DNA of 61,281 nucleotides, taken from the NCBI RefSeq assembly GCF_020171285.1, contig NZ_JAIUZI010000018.1, forward strand, positions 1 to 61,281, read 5' to 3'. Both the position numbers and the translations under genes were made by a program. Positions 49,635-57,712 of the stretch are shown in pieces (position 1 is the stretch's first letter; every line of letters starts with the position of its first letter). This DNA is from Seohaeicola saemankumensis. Lineage in GTDB: Bacteria > Pseudomonadota > Alphaproteobacteria > Rhodobacterales > Rhodobacteraceae. The notes beneath the pieces were generated by a model. It was not told the DNA's origin, did no database searches, and saw nothing but the letters and a program-made list of their open reading frames with translations.

Positions 49635-50441
49635 TCACCGGCCCAGCAGGGCATCGATCTCGGCCGTTTTCGCCGCGCCGTTGAGGACGGTGAAGTCGCC
49701 GCGTTCCAGCATGGCGCGGGTGCCGTCGAGCATGGCCTGCTGGGCCACGCGGGCCAGTCCGCCGCCGATGGAGATGCGGGCGACGCCCAGCGCGCCGATC
49801 TGTTTGGCCGTCATGTCGCGGAACGGGCCCGTTGTCAGCAGGTTGACCGGCGTGCCGGTGGCGACCAGCGCGCGGGTGGTGTCGGCATCGACCATCGGCG
49901 CATAGATGACATCGGCGCCGGCGCTGGCGAAGGCCGTGCAGCGGCGCAGCGCCTCGGCCTGATCGTAGCCTTGCATGAGCCAGCCGTCGGCGCGGGCGGT
50001 CAGCACGATATCCGCCGCGCGCGCGGCCTCGACCGCGGCCTCGATCCGCGCCAGCGCCAGATCGAAGGGATAGGCGTGGGACGCCGGCACGACGGTATCC
50101 TCGATCGAGACACCGGCGAGACCGGCCTCGGCCGCGAGGCGGACGGTTTCGGCCACCGTTTCCGGGCTGTCGCCAAAGCCGTTTTCGAAATCGCCGTTCA
50201 CCGGCACGTCGACCGCCGCGCAGACCTCGGCGGCGTGCCGCAGGGCCATGTCGCGGGTGATCTGGCCGCCGTCGCGCAGCCCCAGCGTGAAGCCATGCCC
50301 CGAGGAGGTGGTCGCCAGCGCCTGCGCGCCAAGAGCGGCCATCACCCGGGCTGTGCCGATGTCCCATGGATTGGGCATCACCAGCGGGTTGCCCGGCACA
50401 TGAAGATCGCGGAACCGTCTTGTCAATTCGTCACGGCGCAC
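49635..50441 (-). CDS. isocitrate lyase / PEP mutase family protein
   Basis: A 268-residue alpha/beta-barrel enzyme: VMPNPWDIGTARVMAALGAQALATTSSG, VNGDFENGFGDSPE, GVSIEDTV and DIVLTARADGWL carry the conserved metal and phosphate residues. It lacks the KKCGH motif of true isocitrate lyase, so oxaloacetate decarboxylase, 2-methylisocitrate lyase-like or phosphonate chemistry are possible. GTG 50441 is chosen because GGAGG lies 9 nt upstream; a GTG two codons earlier sits too close. It follows the ACT-domain gene in the same direction. Confidence 0.87.
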   Translation of the reverse strand: MRRDELTRRFRDLHVPGNPLVMPNPWDIGTARVMAALGAQALATTSSGHGFTLGLRDGGQITRDMALRHAAEVCAAVDVPVNGDFENGFGDSPETVAETVRLAAEAGLAGVSIEDTVVPASHAYPFDLALARIEAAVEAARAADIVLTARADGWLMQGYDQAEALRRCTAFASAGADVIYAPMVDADTTRALVATGTPVNLLTTGPFRDMTAKQIGALGVARISIGGGLARVAQQAMLDGTRAMLERGDFTVLNGAAKTAEIDALLGR

Positions 50442-50478
50442 GGGCACGGCCCTCCGTTTTGCGGAAATGTCAGCGAAG

Positions 50479-50922
50479 TCAGTCGAATGATGGCGTGTCG
50501 CCCCTGCCCCGGTCAACCGCGCGGGCCTGCAGAACGGTCAGGATTGACAGCGCCCGGTCACAATCCGCCGCCGGAACAAAGACGTGGTCGTGGTGACAGG
50601 CCGCGACCATGTTGCAGGCGATGCCCTGTTCGGCCAGCGCGGTGGCGACGGCGGCGGTGAGGCCGACACCGTCGAGCGCCGAGTAGACGTTGAGCGTGAT
50701 GCAGTGCATCGGCTGGTCCGTGGGCGCGCCGATGGCCTGCGCCAGCTCGGCCGGCAGAATCAGCGAGACGCCTTCGTCTTCGCGGAACATGGCCAGCGCG
50801 TCGGCCAGGAGCGGCACGGCCATGGCGGGGTCCGGCAGGGTCACGAATACGAACCGGCCGGCGCGGATCTGTGGTGTCATGCCGGCGATCATGTCCTGTG
50901 CGGTGCGTGCGATCTCGGGCAT
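50479..50922 (-). CDS. ACT domain-containing protein (COG3602-like)
   Basis: A 147-residue protein made of two ACT-like halves: FVFVTLPDPAMAVPLLADALAMFREDEG, then MHCITLNVYSALDGVGLTAAVATALAEQGIACNMVAACHHDHVFVP, the latter a typical small-molecule-binding ACT motif. Members are free-standing sensors of unknown ligand. ATG 50922 begins MPEIARTAQDMIAGM. It is 37 nt upstream of the PEP-mutase-family gene on the same strand and divergent from the AraC regulator. Confidence 0.85.
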   Translation of the reverse strand: MPEIARTAQDMIAGMTPQIRAGRFVFVTLPDPAMAVPLLADALAMFREDEGVSLILPAELAQAIGAPTDQPMHCITLNVYSALDGVGLTAAVATALAEQGIACNMVAACHHDHVFVPAADCDRALSILTVLQARAVDRGRGDTPSFD

Positions 50923-51015
50923 GGCGGGGTCCTGTTGCGGCGGTCGCGCCAGCATCGCAGGCTTTGGGCACCGGGGCAATTCCACCGGGCGGCGGACTGG
51001 GCTAGGATTCGCGGG

Positions 51016-51945
51016 ATGGACGGGCAGAGGTTTACCAGTACCGGCGTTCTGAGCCTGCTTGTGCGGGGCCTGCGCCGCATCGATCCGGCGCTGGTGGCGG
51101 GGATCACGGTGCCGGATCCGATGGACCGCGCGGTCACGCCGGACGCGGTCAAGCGGACGCTGATCGACCGGGCGCTGCGGGAGCATGGGCCGGGGGCGCT
51201 GCTGGCCGCCGGGCAGGAGGTGGACCGCGCCGAGGACACGCCGGTTCTGACGGTGTTGCGGCAGAGCCCGGACCCGGCGGTGATCGCGGCGAAATGGATG
51301 CGGCTGGAACGCTATTGCCACGCCAGTCACCGCAGCCGGATCACCAGCAACGCGGGGGCGTTGCGCTGCACTCGTGTCAGCCGTGGTGCGCCGGCCTCAG
51401 CCGGGGAAAACTGGCTGATCGCCGGGATCTTGTTCGGACTGGTGACCGGGGCCGGCTATGCCGATGCGCGGCTGCGGATTGCCGGGCAGGAGGTGACGCG
51501 CGAGACATGGGCGGCGGCGCGGGCCGGAACGCCGACGGATGTGTTTTCGATCCACTGGGCGGCGCGCGCGCGGACCGTCCCCGCGCCCGCGCGGGACGCG
51601 ACGCCGGGCGACCGGCTGACCGATATCCTGCTCTCGGACCCCGGCCGGGGCTGGCGGATCGCCGAGGCCGCCGGTCTGTTGTCGGTTTCGGCCCGGTCGC
51701 TGCAGCGGCATCTGGCGCGCGAGGGGCGCAGCTGGTCCACCGAACTGCGCCGGGCCCGGATGCGCGAGGCGGTGCGGCTGTTGGGGACCGACGCGGGCCT
51801 GGCCGATATCGGCTATTGCTGCGGCTATGCCGATCAGGCGCATTTCCAGCGCGATTTCCGGCGGGTGACCAACCTGACGCCGCGGCGGTTCCGGCAGATC
51901 GCGGCGGAAGGTGCGAATGGCGAGGTTGGCGCGAAGTTTCAATAA
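51016..51945 (+). CDS. AraC family transcriptional regulator (AraC-type arabinose-binding domain_2 class)
   Basis: A 309-residue regulator. The C-terminus (about 210-305) holds two helix-turn-helix motifs: IAEAAGLLSVSARSLQRHLAREG and LADIGYCCGYADQAHFQRDFRRVTNLTPRRFRQ. The N-terminal half is the ligand-sensing domain found in AraC/XylS proteins related to OruR or ArgR-type regulators. ATG 51016 follows CGGG. It probably controls the divergent ACT/PEP-mutase genes or the SRPBCC gene 53 nt downstream. Confidence 0.92.
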   Translation: MDGQRFTSTGVLSLLVRGLRRIDPALVAGITVPDPMDRAVTPDAVKRTLIDRALREHGPGALLAAGQEVDRAEDTPVLTVLRQSPDPAVIAAKWMRLERYCHASHRSRITSNAGALRCTRVSRGAPASAGENWLIAGILFGLVTGAGYADARLRIAGQEVTRETWAAARAGTPTDVFSIHWAARARTVPAPARDATPGDRLTDILLSDPGRGWRIAEAAGLLSVSARSLQRHLAREGRSWSTELRRARMREAVRLLGTDAGLADIGYCCGYADQAHFQRDFRRVTNLTPRRFRQIAAEGANGEVGAKFQ

Positions 51946-51998
51946 ATCCGGCGGCGTGCCGGGCATGGTCCTGCCTGTGCAAATGGAAAGGACATGCC

Positions 51999-52508
51999 AT
52001 GCTGAAACCCCTGATGCTGACGACCGCGATCCTGATCGGCGCGGGCAGCACCGTCGCCGCGACCGGGCCCAACCGGATCGACATCGACACCGAGATCACC
52101 ATCGCCGCCCCGGTCGCCGAGGTCTGGGCGGCGCTGACCGATCTGGCGAAGTATCCAGAGTGGAACCCTTATCACGTCCGGGTCGAGGGCAGCGCCGCAC
52201 CCGGTGCGCGGCTGCGGGTCGAGATCCACAAGCCCAACGGCAACCGGCTGACCATCCGGCCCTATGTCAAAGAGGTCATGCCGGAGCGCAGCCTGGTCTG
52301 GGGCGGCGGGGTTGCGGGGATATTCAAGGGAACACACCGGTTCGACCTGGAACCGCTGGGGCCGGGTTGTACCCGGTTGCGGCAAAGCGAGGTGTTTTCC
52401 GGTATCGCGATCCGCTGGGCCGAACTGAGCGCCATCGAGCCGGGATACCGACAGGTGAACGCGGCGCTGAAACGCCGGCTGGAAGCGACGAACGCGCAGA
52501 CATGCTGA
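51999..52508 (+). CDS. SRPBCC (START-like) family protein
   Basis: A 169-residue helix-grip fold protein. An N-terminal hydrophobic segment (MLKPLMLTTAILIGAGSTVAA) looks like a signal peptide, which is less usual for this family. The core is IDTEITIAAPVAEVWAALTDLAKYPEWNPYH, then GTHRFDLEPLGPGCTRLRQSE, typical of polyketide-cyclase/lipid-binding proteins. AAAGGA lies 8 nt upstream of ATG 51999. It is downstream of the AraC gene in the same direction. Ligand unknown. Confidence 0.88.
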   Translation: MLKPLMLTTAILIGAGSTVAATGPNRIDIDTEITIAAPVAEVWAALTDLAKYPEWNPYHVRVEGSAAPGARLRVEIHKPNGNRLTIRPYVKEVMPERSLVWGGGVAGIFKGTHRFDLEPLGPGCTRLRQSEVFSGIAIRWAELSAIEPGYRQVNAALKRRLEATNAQTC

Positions 52509-52519
52509 GATGCCGAAAT

Positions 52520-52546
52520 GGCCCTCTCCGCCGGGCGGAGAGGGCC
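52520..52546. terminator. bidirectional hairpin
   Basis: Arms GGCCCTCTCCGCC and GGCGGAGAGGGCC meet at a single G between convergent genes, 11 nt after the SRPBCC stop and 5 nt past the end of the minus-strand gene. No T-tract follows. Confidence 0.6.
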
Positions 52547-52550
52547 GGTG

Positions 52551-53000
52551 TCACAGCCCCGCCGGGACGACCACCAGCTGCGGCTGGCCGTCCGAGGTTT
52601 TCTGCGGCGAGCGGCCATCAGCGTCGATGGTGGCGCTGACGCGCTGGCGGAAGGACGAGAAGCTGTCAAAGCTGACAACATCGACCGGATCGTCGAAATG
52701 CAGCGTGATCCGGGAATAGGCCGCCTGTGGCGCATGGGTCAGCCCGTGCACATAGCCGGTGAACGGTTGACCCAGGTAGCGCCCGCTGACCCGGTCGCCA
52801 ACGGCGAGGGGGCGGGCGTTGCCGGGCACGGCGGCCATCGCGCGCAGGGTGTTCCAGTCGCGCGCGCCATGCTGGCGGGCGATCATTTCCAGCGCCTGGG
52901 AGTGGCTGATCGGGGCGCCGGTGTCGGCCAGTTGGGCGCGCAGGCGCTTGGCCTGGGTCTTGTATCCGGCGATCCGGTCATTGGGTTGGGTATCGGTCAT
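52551..53000 (-). CDS. glyoxalase superfamily protein (N-terminal helical tag), small
   Basis: A 149-residue soluble protein. The N-terminal region (AGYKTQAKRLRAQLADTG, then SHSQALEMIARQHGARDWNTLRAM) is a strong match to proteins annotated as glyoxalase superfamily with the short helical tag; the rest (about 65-149) is a beta-rich domain with YLGQPFTGYVHGL and ITLHFDDPVDVVSFDSF. No complete glyoxalase metal site is visible, so an enzymatic role is doubtful. ATG 53000 is used, although the frame extends upstream to 53204. Confidence 0.75.
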   Translation of the reverse strand: MTDTQPNDRIAGYKTQAKRLRAQLADTGAPISHSQALEMIARQHGARDWNTLRAMAAVPGNARPLAVGDRVSGRYLGQPFTGYVHGLTHAPQAAYSRITLHFDDPVDVVSFDSFSSFRQRVSATIDADGRSPQKTSDGQPQLVVVPAGL

Positions 53001-53255
53001 CTTGAGCCTCTTTTCACAGGGCATGAACAGGGACAGACGGGGCTCGCATTGCCATCGGCGCATGCCATATGGGGCAGAAGATGCGCGTAAACCGGGTTTC
53101 ACCATGGCGTCAGCCAGCGAGCGGCAGGGACCCGAACCTGGGCGCCATGTAGGGACGCCGGATGCGCCGGTCAAGGGGGGGCGGGTTCGGGCGCATCTGG
53201 TCATGTGGCCGGTTTGCCCCTAAACCGGGGCCAGAGCGCCACGCCCGAGGACCCG

Positions 53256-54098
53256 ATGATCTTTACCCGCCTGCACGGACGACTGGGAAACCAGATGTTC
53301 CAATATGCCGCCGCCGCCGGGCTGGCGGCGCGGGTCGGCACGCAGGTGGTGCTGGACGCGCGCGGCGCCGAGCGGCGCGGCGAAGGCGTGCTGACGCGGG
53401 TGTTCGACCTGCCGCTCGCGGTGGCCGACCTGCCGCCCGCCCGGCACGAGAGCCTGCTGCGCTATGGGCTGTGGCGGTTCGCCCGGCGCGCGCCGGTGTT
53501 CCGGCGCGAACGCGGGCTGGGGTACAACACAGATTTCGAGACATGGGGCGATGACAGCTACCTGCATGGGTACTGGCAGTCGGAGCGCTATTTCGCGGCG
53601 GTGGAACAGGATATCCGGCGGGCCTTTGCCTTTCCCGCGTTCTCGAACGCGCAGAACGCCGAGATGGCGGCGCGGATCGGCGAGACAACCGCCATCGCCC
53701 TGCACGTGCGGCGCGGCGACTACCTGACGCTGGGGGCGCATGTTCTGTGCGACCAGGCGTATTACGATGCAGCGCTGAAGCGGGTGCTGGCGGGGCTGGA
53801 GAGCACGCCGACCGTCTTTGTGTTTTCCGACGATCCGCAATGGGCCAGGGACAACCTGTCATTGCCGGTGGACAAGGTCGTGGTCGATTTCAACGGACCC
53901 GCGACCGATTTCGAGGATATGCGGCTGATGTCGCTGTGCCGGCACAACATCATCGGCAATTCGTCGTTTTCGTGGTGGGCGGCCTGGCTGAACGCGCATC
54001 CGGACAAGCGGGTGGCGGGCCCGGCGCAGTGGTTCGGCGATCCGAAGCTGACCAACCCCGACATCCTGCCAGGCGGCTGGATGCGGATCGAAGCCTGA
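53256..54098 (+). CDS. glycosyltransferase family 11 (alpha-1,2-fucosyltransferase-like)
   Basis: A 280-residue GT11 enzyme. It opens with GRLGNQMFQYAAAAGLA and carries the donor-binding HVRRGDY motif (150-156), then VFVFSDDPQWA and GNSSFSWWAAWLN. Homologues transfer fucose or other deoxyhexoses to surface glycans. ATG 53256 follows GAGG at 5 nt; a longer frame starts at 53205. It is not in a recognisable polysaccharide cluster. A twin-hairpin element begins 11 nt after the stop. Confidence 0.9.
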   Translation: MIFTRLHGRLGNQMFQYAAAAGLAARVGTQVVLDARGAERRGEGVLTRVFDLPLAVADLPPARHESLLRYGLWRFARRAPVFRRERGLGYNTDFETWGDDSYLHGYWQSERYFAAVEQDIRRAFAFPAFSNAQNAEMAARIGETTAIALHVRRGDYLTLGAHVLCDQAYYDAALKRVLAGLESTPTVFVFSDDPQWARDNLSLPVDKVVVDFNGPATDFEDMRLMSLCRHNIIGNSSFSWWAAWLNAHPDKRVAGPAQWFGDPKLTNPDILPGGWMRIEA

Positions 54099-54108
54099 GC
54101 CACGGGAG

Positions 54109-54155
54109 CCGTTTTCTTGCAAAGAAAACGGGCCGGAATTTTTGAAAAATTCCGG
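54109..54155. repeat. twin-hairpin element, copy 4
   Basis: The first hairpin (54109-54131) has arms CCGTTTTCTT and AAGAAAACGG with loop GCA. The second (54133-54155) has arms CCGGAATTTT and AAAATTCCGG with loop TGA, with one G between. These are the two stems of copy 1 in reversed order. It lies between convergent GT11 and RluA genes. Confidence 0.85.
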
Positions 54156-54167
54156 TAACGCTGCGCC

Positions 54168-54821
54168 TTAGAATTCCGGTGCGGCGCGAAATCTGACCGA
54201 GGCGCCGCCTTCGGGGTGTTTCAGGCGCAGCTCTTCGGAATGCAGCATCAGCCGGGGGTGGGCCCGCGCCGGGCCGGTCGCATAGAGCGGGTCGCCGAGG
54301 ATCGGGTGGCCCAGCGCCAGCATGTGCACGCGCAGCTGGTGCGAGCGGCCGGTTTTCGGCATCAGGCGCACGCGGGTTTCATCCGCCCCGTGGCGCAGCA
54401 CGCGCCAGTCGGTCTGCGCCGGTTTTCCGGTGTCATGACAGACCATCTGGCGCGGACGGTTGGGCCAGTCCACGGTCAGCGGCAGATCGACGGTGCCGGT
54501 CTTAGGTTCCAGTCGGCCGGCGATCCGGGCGACATATGTCTTGCGGGTCATCCGCTTTTCGAATTGCAGCCCGAGGTGACGCTGGGCGTGGGGCGTGGCG
54601 GCAAAGACCATGACCCCTGACGTGTCACGGTCCAGCCGGTGCACCAGCAGCGCGCCGGGAAAGGCGGTCTGGACCCGTGTCAGCAGGCAATCCGCCAGGT
54701 GGTCGCCCTTGCCCGGCACGCTGAGCAGGCCCGAGGGTTTGTTCACCACCAGGATCTGGGCGTCTTCGTGCAGGATATCGAGCGGGCCTTGCGGCGGGTC
54801 ATAGTCGGAAAGCTGGGTCAT
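54168..54821 (-). CDS. RluA family pseudouridine synthase
   Basis: A 217-residue RNA pseudouridine synthase. Catalytic Asp64 lies in the hallmark HRLDRDTSG motif; VNKPSGLLSVPG and MPKTGRSHQLRVHMLALGHPILGD follow as in RluA. The lack of an S4 domain and the short length favour an RluA-like (23S/tRNA) enzyme over RluC/RluD. ATG 54821 is used; the frame extends upstream without support. It converges with the GT11 gene. Confidence 0.92.
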   Translation of the reverse strand: MTQLSDYDPPQGPLDILHEDAQILVVNKPSGLLSVPGKGDHLADCLLTRVQTAFPGALLVHRLDRDTSGVMVFAATPHAQRHLGLQFEKRMTRKTYVARIAGRLEPKTGTVDLPLTVDWPNRPRQMVCHDTGKPAQTDWRVLRHGADETRVRLMPKTGRSHQLRVHMLALGHPILGDPLYATGPARAHPRLMLHSEELRLKHPEGGASVRFRAAPEF

Positions 54822-54929
54822 GGGGGCCTGACTATGACGTTGCGCGGGTGCGGGCAAGCTCACGCGACGTCGGGCTGGACCGGATGGCCGCTCGGGCGCA
54901 GTCTGCCCAAAACACGGGAGGAAGGGTTT

Positions 54930-55340
54930 ATGCACCCCACGATCAAACGGATGATGGAAATCGTCGCCTCGGGCGAGGATGAAAAGATCAGGGAAATCCT
55001 GGCCGAGCAGGTGGCCTTTTTGCCGCCGACCTATTGGAAGACCTGGACCGGGCGCGAGCCGGTGGCGGCGGTTCTGGGCCATGTCGGCCAGGTGTTTTCC
55101 GATTTTCGCTATCGCCGGGTGATGGGCGAGGGCAAGGACTGGGCATTGGAATTCCAGTGCAAGATTGGTGAATTCGACGCCGTCGGTGTCGATCTGATCA
55201 CGCTGGACGATGACGGGCTGATCGAGACCTTTGAAGTCGTGATGCGGCCTTACAAGTCGGTTGGCGCGCTGCGCGAGGCGATGAACGCGCGGGTGATGAC
55301 CGACGCGCGGTTCCTGAAGTTCCGCGAGGCGCTGAGCTGA
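54930..55340 (+). CDS. NTF2-like / SnoaL family protein
   Basis: A 136-residue cone-fold protein: MHPTIKRMMEIVASGEDEKIREILAEQ forms the opening helices, then FSDFRYRRVMGEGKDWALEFQCKIGEFDAVGVDLITLDDDGLIETFEVVMRP gives the curved sheet. Such proteins bind or isomerise small hydrophobic molecules. There is no SnoaL catalytic signature I can assign. GGAGGAAGGG precedes ATG 54930. The SGNH hydrolase follows closely. Confidence 0.87.
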   Translation: MHPTIKRMMEIVASGEDEKIREILAEQVAFLPPTYWKTWTGREPVAAVLGHVGQVFSDFRYRRVMGEGKDWALEFQCKIGEFDAVGVDLITLDDDGLIETFEVVMRPYKSVGALREAMNARVMTDARFLKFREALS

Positions 55341-55366
55341 TCCCACCGGTCGACGTTCTGGCGCGG

Positions 55367-56059
55367 GTGCCGCTGTTGCCGGTGCTGATCGGTCAGGCGC
55401 TGGCGGTGCGGTCGCGCGCGCAGCTGCTGCCCGAACCGCCGGGCGCTCGAATCGGCACGGCGGGCGACGGGCCCGTGTTGCGGGTGCTGATCGCGGGCGA
55501 TTCCTCGGCCGCCGGTGTCGGCGCCGAGACCCAGCAGGCGGCGCTGAGCGGCCAGCTGGCGGCGCGGCTGTCGCGGCATCACGCGCTGCGCTGGCGGCTG
55601 GAGGCGGTGACCGGCGCGACCACCCGCAGCACGCTGGCGCGGCTGCGGGCGCTGGAGCCGGAGCGGTTCGACGTGGCGGTGATCGCGCTGGGGGTTAACG
55701 ATGTGACGCGGGCGGTGCCGGTGCGGGTCTGGACGGCGCGGCAGCGGCAGCTGCACGCGCTTCTGCGCGCGCGGTTCGGGGTGACGCGGATCATTGCCAG
55801 CGGGCTGCCGCCGATGGCGCAGTTCCCGTTGCTGCCCGATCCGCTGGCTTGGGTTCTGGGCTGTCACGCGGCGCGGCTGGACGCGGCGCTGGCGGGGCTG
55901 GCGGCGGATGATCCGGCGCTGGAGCATGTTCCGCTGTCGCTGCCCTTTGCCCCGGAATACGTGGCGCGCGACGGGTTTCATCCCAGCGCGCTGGCCTATG
56001 ATCACTGGGCCGGGATGCTGGCCGGGCGGTTCCTGCAGGGCGATGTGTTAAAAGATTGA
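55367..56059 (+). CDS. SGNH/GDSL-type esterase
   Basis: A 230-residue hydrolase: block I VLIAGDSSAAGVGA (near residue 44), block III ALGVNDVTR and block V DGFHPSALAY are complete. It resembles lysophospholipase-like or acyl-CoA thioesterase/esterase I proteins. GTG 55367 is a tentative start, because no ATG lies upstream in frame and related proteins begin a few residues earlier; the true start may be upstream, overlapping the SnoaL-like gene. It is likely cotranscribed with that gene. Confidence 0.85.
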   Translation: MPLLPVLIGQALAVRSRAQLLPEPPGARIGTAGDGPVLRVLIAGDSSAAGVGAETQQAALSGQLAARLSRHHALRWRLEAVTGATTRSTLARLRALEPERFDVAVIALGVNDVTRAVPVRVWTARQRQLHALLRARFGVTRIIASGLPPMAQFPLLPDPLAWVLGCHAARLDAALAGLAADDPALEHVPLSLPFAPEYVARDGFHPSALAYDHWAGMLAGRFLQGDVLKD

Positions 56060-56060
56060 A

Positions 56061-56089
56061 TTGACGGGCAATTAACGCAAAGGATTATT
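56061..56089 (+). promoter_or_regulatory. candidate promoter of the DUF2125 gene
   Basis: TTGACG (56061-56066) and ATTATT (56084-56089) are spaced by 17 nt in an AT-rich gap, 67 nt before the ATG. Nearby ATTGC-GCG-GCAAT is a small palindrome. Confidence 0.4.
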
Positions 56090-56155
56090 GCGCGGCAATT
56101 TCCCCGGATTTATCTGTTGAATTAACGCTGCAATGAATTGAACTGGAATCCGCCC

Positions 56156-57712
56156 ATGGAAATGTTTTCGTTTCGACCGTCGTTCCATCCGCTGACCGGC
56201 GCTGCGCTGATTGCCCTGCTGCCCTCGGGCGCGCTGGCCGATCTGACGGCCGAAGATGTCTGGGCCAGTCATCAGGCGGTGATGGCGGCGCTGGGGGGTA
56301 CGGTGGCGGCAGAGCCTGAGCGTGTTGACGACCGGCTGGTTCTGGATGGGCTGGAGATCACCTGGCAGCTGCCCGACGACCTGGGCCATGTGTTGCTGAC
56401 CACCGACGGCTATCAATTCCTCGACCGGGGCGACGGCACGGTGTCGGTGCTCTACCCGGACGGGTTCGACTATGAACTGACAGTTCATCTTGCGGATGGC
56501 GACACGCTGGAAATCGGCAGGTTGCGAATGGAGGCGGAGCGCTTTGACGTTCTGGCCAGCGGGGCACCCGAGGCGATCACCTACGAGATGCAGTCAGTGA
56601 ACGCGAAGTTTCATTTCTGGGGAAGGTACGCGCCACCTGCTGGCGCGATTGAGCCAGGTTTCACAACCGCTTTCGACATGGTGATAACCATGGCGGACAT
56701 GTCCCAGAGTACAACCGTGACGCTGTCGGACCTGGTCGATATCCGGGCCACCTATCGCTATGGCGAGATGATGTCCAAAATAGTCGAGGATGCCGCCGAT
56801 GGCATCGGCGAGGGAACATCGCAATCGGCATCTGCGCAAGCCGATATTTCGCTGACCCTGCCGCGGGACGGGGTGGCGGTGACGAACCCGGCCATTGCCC
56901 TGCGGCAGGGCGCGCGGGTGGCGATAGACAGTTCTGGCGGGCAGACATCCAGCACCCAGACAGTGACACAGGACGGCACGGTGCTTCGGTCGATCCAGTA
57001 CAAGGTTGATGAATTGGCCAGCCGGTTCGCCATGGATCAGACGGCGCTGTCGGTGCACTACGCGGGCAGCAATCTGACGGGCAGCTATGAACAGCCCGGC
57101 GTTCTGCCGGTGCCGGTGGCCGGGTCGCTGGGGGCGTTTTCCTTTGACATGGACCTGCCGGTTGCGGCCGGCGAGGCGCGGGATGCGCGGATGCAGCTGT
57201 CGCTGGCGGATGTGGTGTGGGACGACGCGCTGTGGGCGATGGTCGATGCCGGCGGCAAGCTGGATCGCGGCCCGGCCAGTTTTGCGCTGGATGTGTCGGC
57301 CAAGGTGAACTCGATAGTGGACTCGTTCGACTTTCCGGCCGTGATTGCCGGGCTCAAGGCCGGTGAACGGCTGGCCGAGGTGGGCGAGGTGGCCCTGCAC
57401 CGGTTGGCGCTGACGGCGCTGGGGGCCGATGCGATGGCGGACGGCGCGGTGACGCTGGATTACAGCGATATGGAGAGCTATCCGGGGATGCCAAAGCCGG
57501 TGGGCGCCTTTGACGTCACGCTGACCGGGGTGGAGGGCGTGCTGGCCCAGCTGACCGCCGCCGGGCTGGTCAGCGAACAGCAGGTCACCGGCGTGCGGAT
57601 GATGCTGGGCAGCTTTGCCCGGCCCGACCCGGAGGCGGAAGGCACCCTGCGCAGCCAGATCGAGCTGAACGGCGAGGGGCAGGTTCTGGCCAACGGGATG
57701 CGGCTGCGTTAA
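56156..57712 (+). CDS. DUF2125 domain-containing periplasmic protein
   Basis: A 518-residue secreted protein with a signal peptide (residues 1-28, ending SGALA-DL). The body is a long beta-rich repeat-like fold: repeats of SLADVVWDDALWAMVDAGGKLDRGPASFALDVSAK-type strands, characteristic of DUF2125. Function is unknown, though the fold suggests a periplasmic lipid- or membrane-associated scaffold. ATG 56156 has a second ATG two codons in. RarD is convergent, beginning 3 nt before its stop on the other strand. Confidence 0.88.
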   Translation: MEMFSFRPSFHPLTGAALIALLPSGALADLTAEDVWASHQAVMAALGGTVAAEPERVDDRLVLDGLEITWQLPDDLGHVLLTTDGYQFLDRGDGTVSVLYPDGFDYELTVHLADGDTLEIGRLRMEAERFDVLASGAPEAITYEMQSVNAKFHFWGRYAPPAGAIEPGFTTAFDMVITMADMSQSTTVTLSDLVDIRATYRYGEMMSKIVEDAADGIGEGTSQSASAQADISLTLPRDGVAVTNPAIALRQGARVAIDSSGGQTSSTQTVTQDGTVLRSIQYKVDELASRFAMDQTALSVHYAGSNLTGSYEQPGVLPVPVAGSLGAFSFDMDLPVAAGEARDARMQLSLADVVWDDALWAMVDAGGKLDRGPASFALDVSAKVNSIVDSFDFPAVIAGLKAGERLAEVGEVALHRLALTALGADAMADGAVTLDYSDMESYPGMPKPVGAFDVTLTGVEGVLAQLTAAGLVSEQQVTGVRMMLGSFARPDPEAEGTLRSQIELNGEGQVLANGMRLR

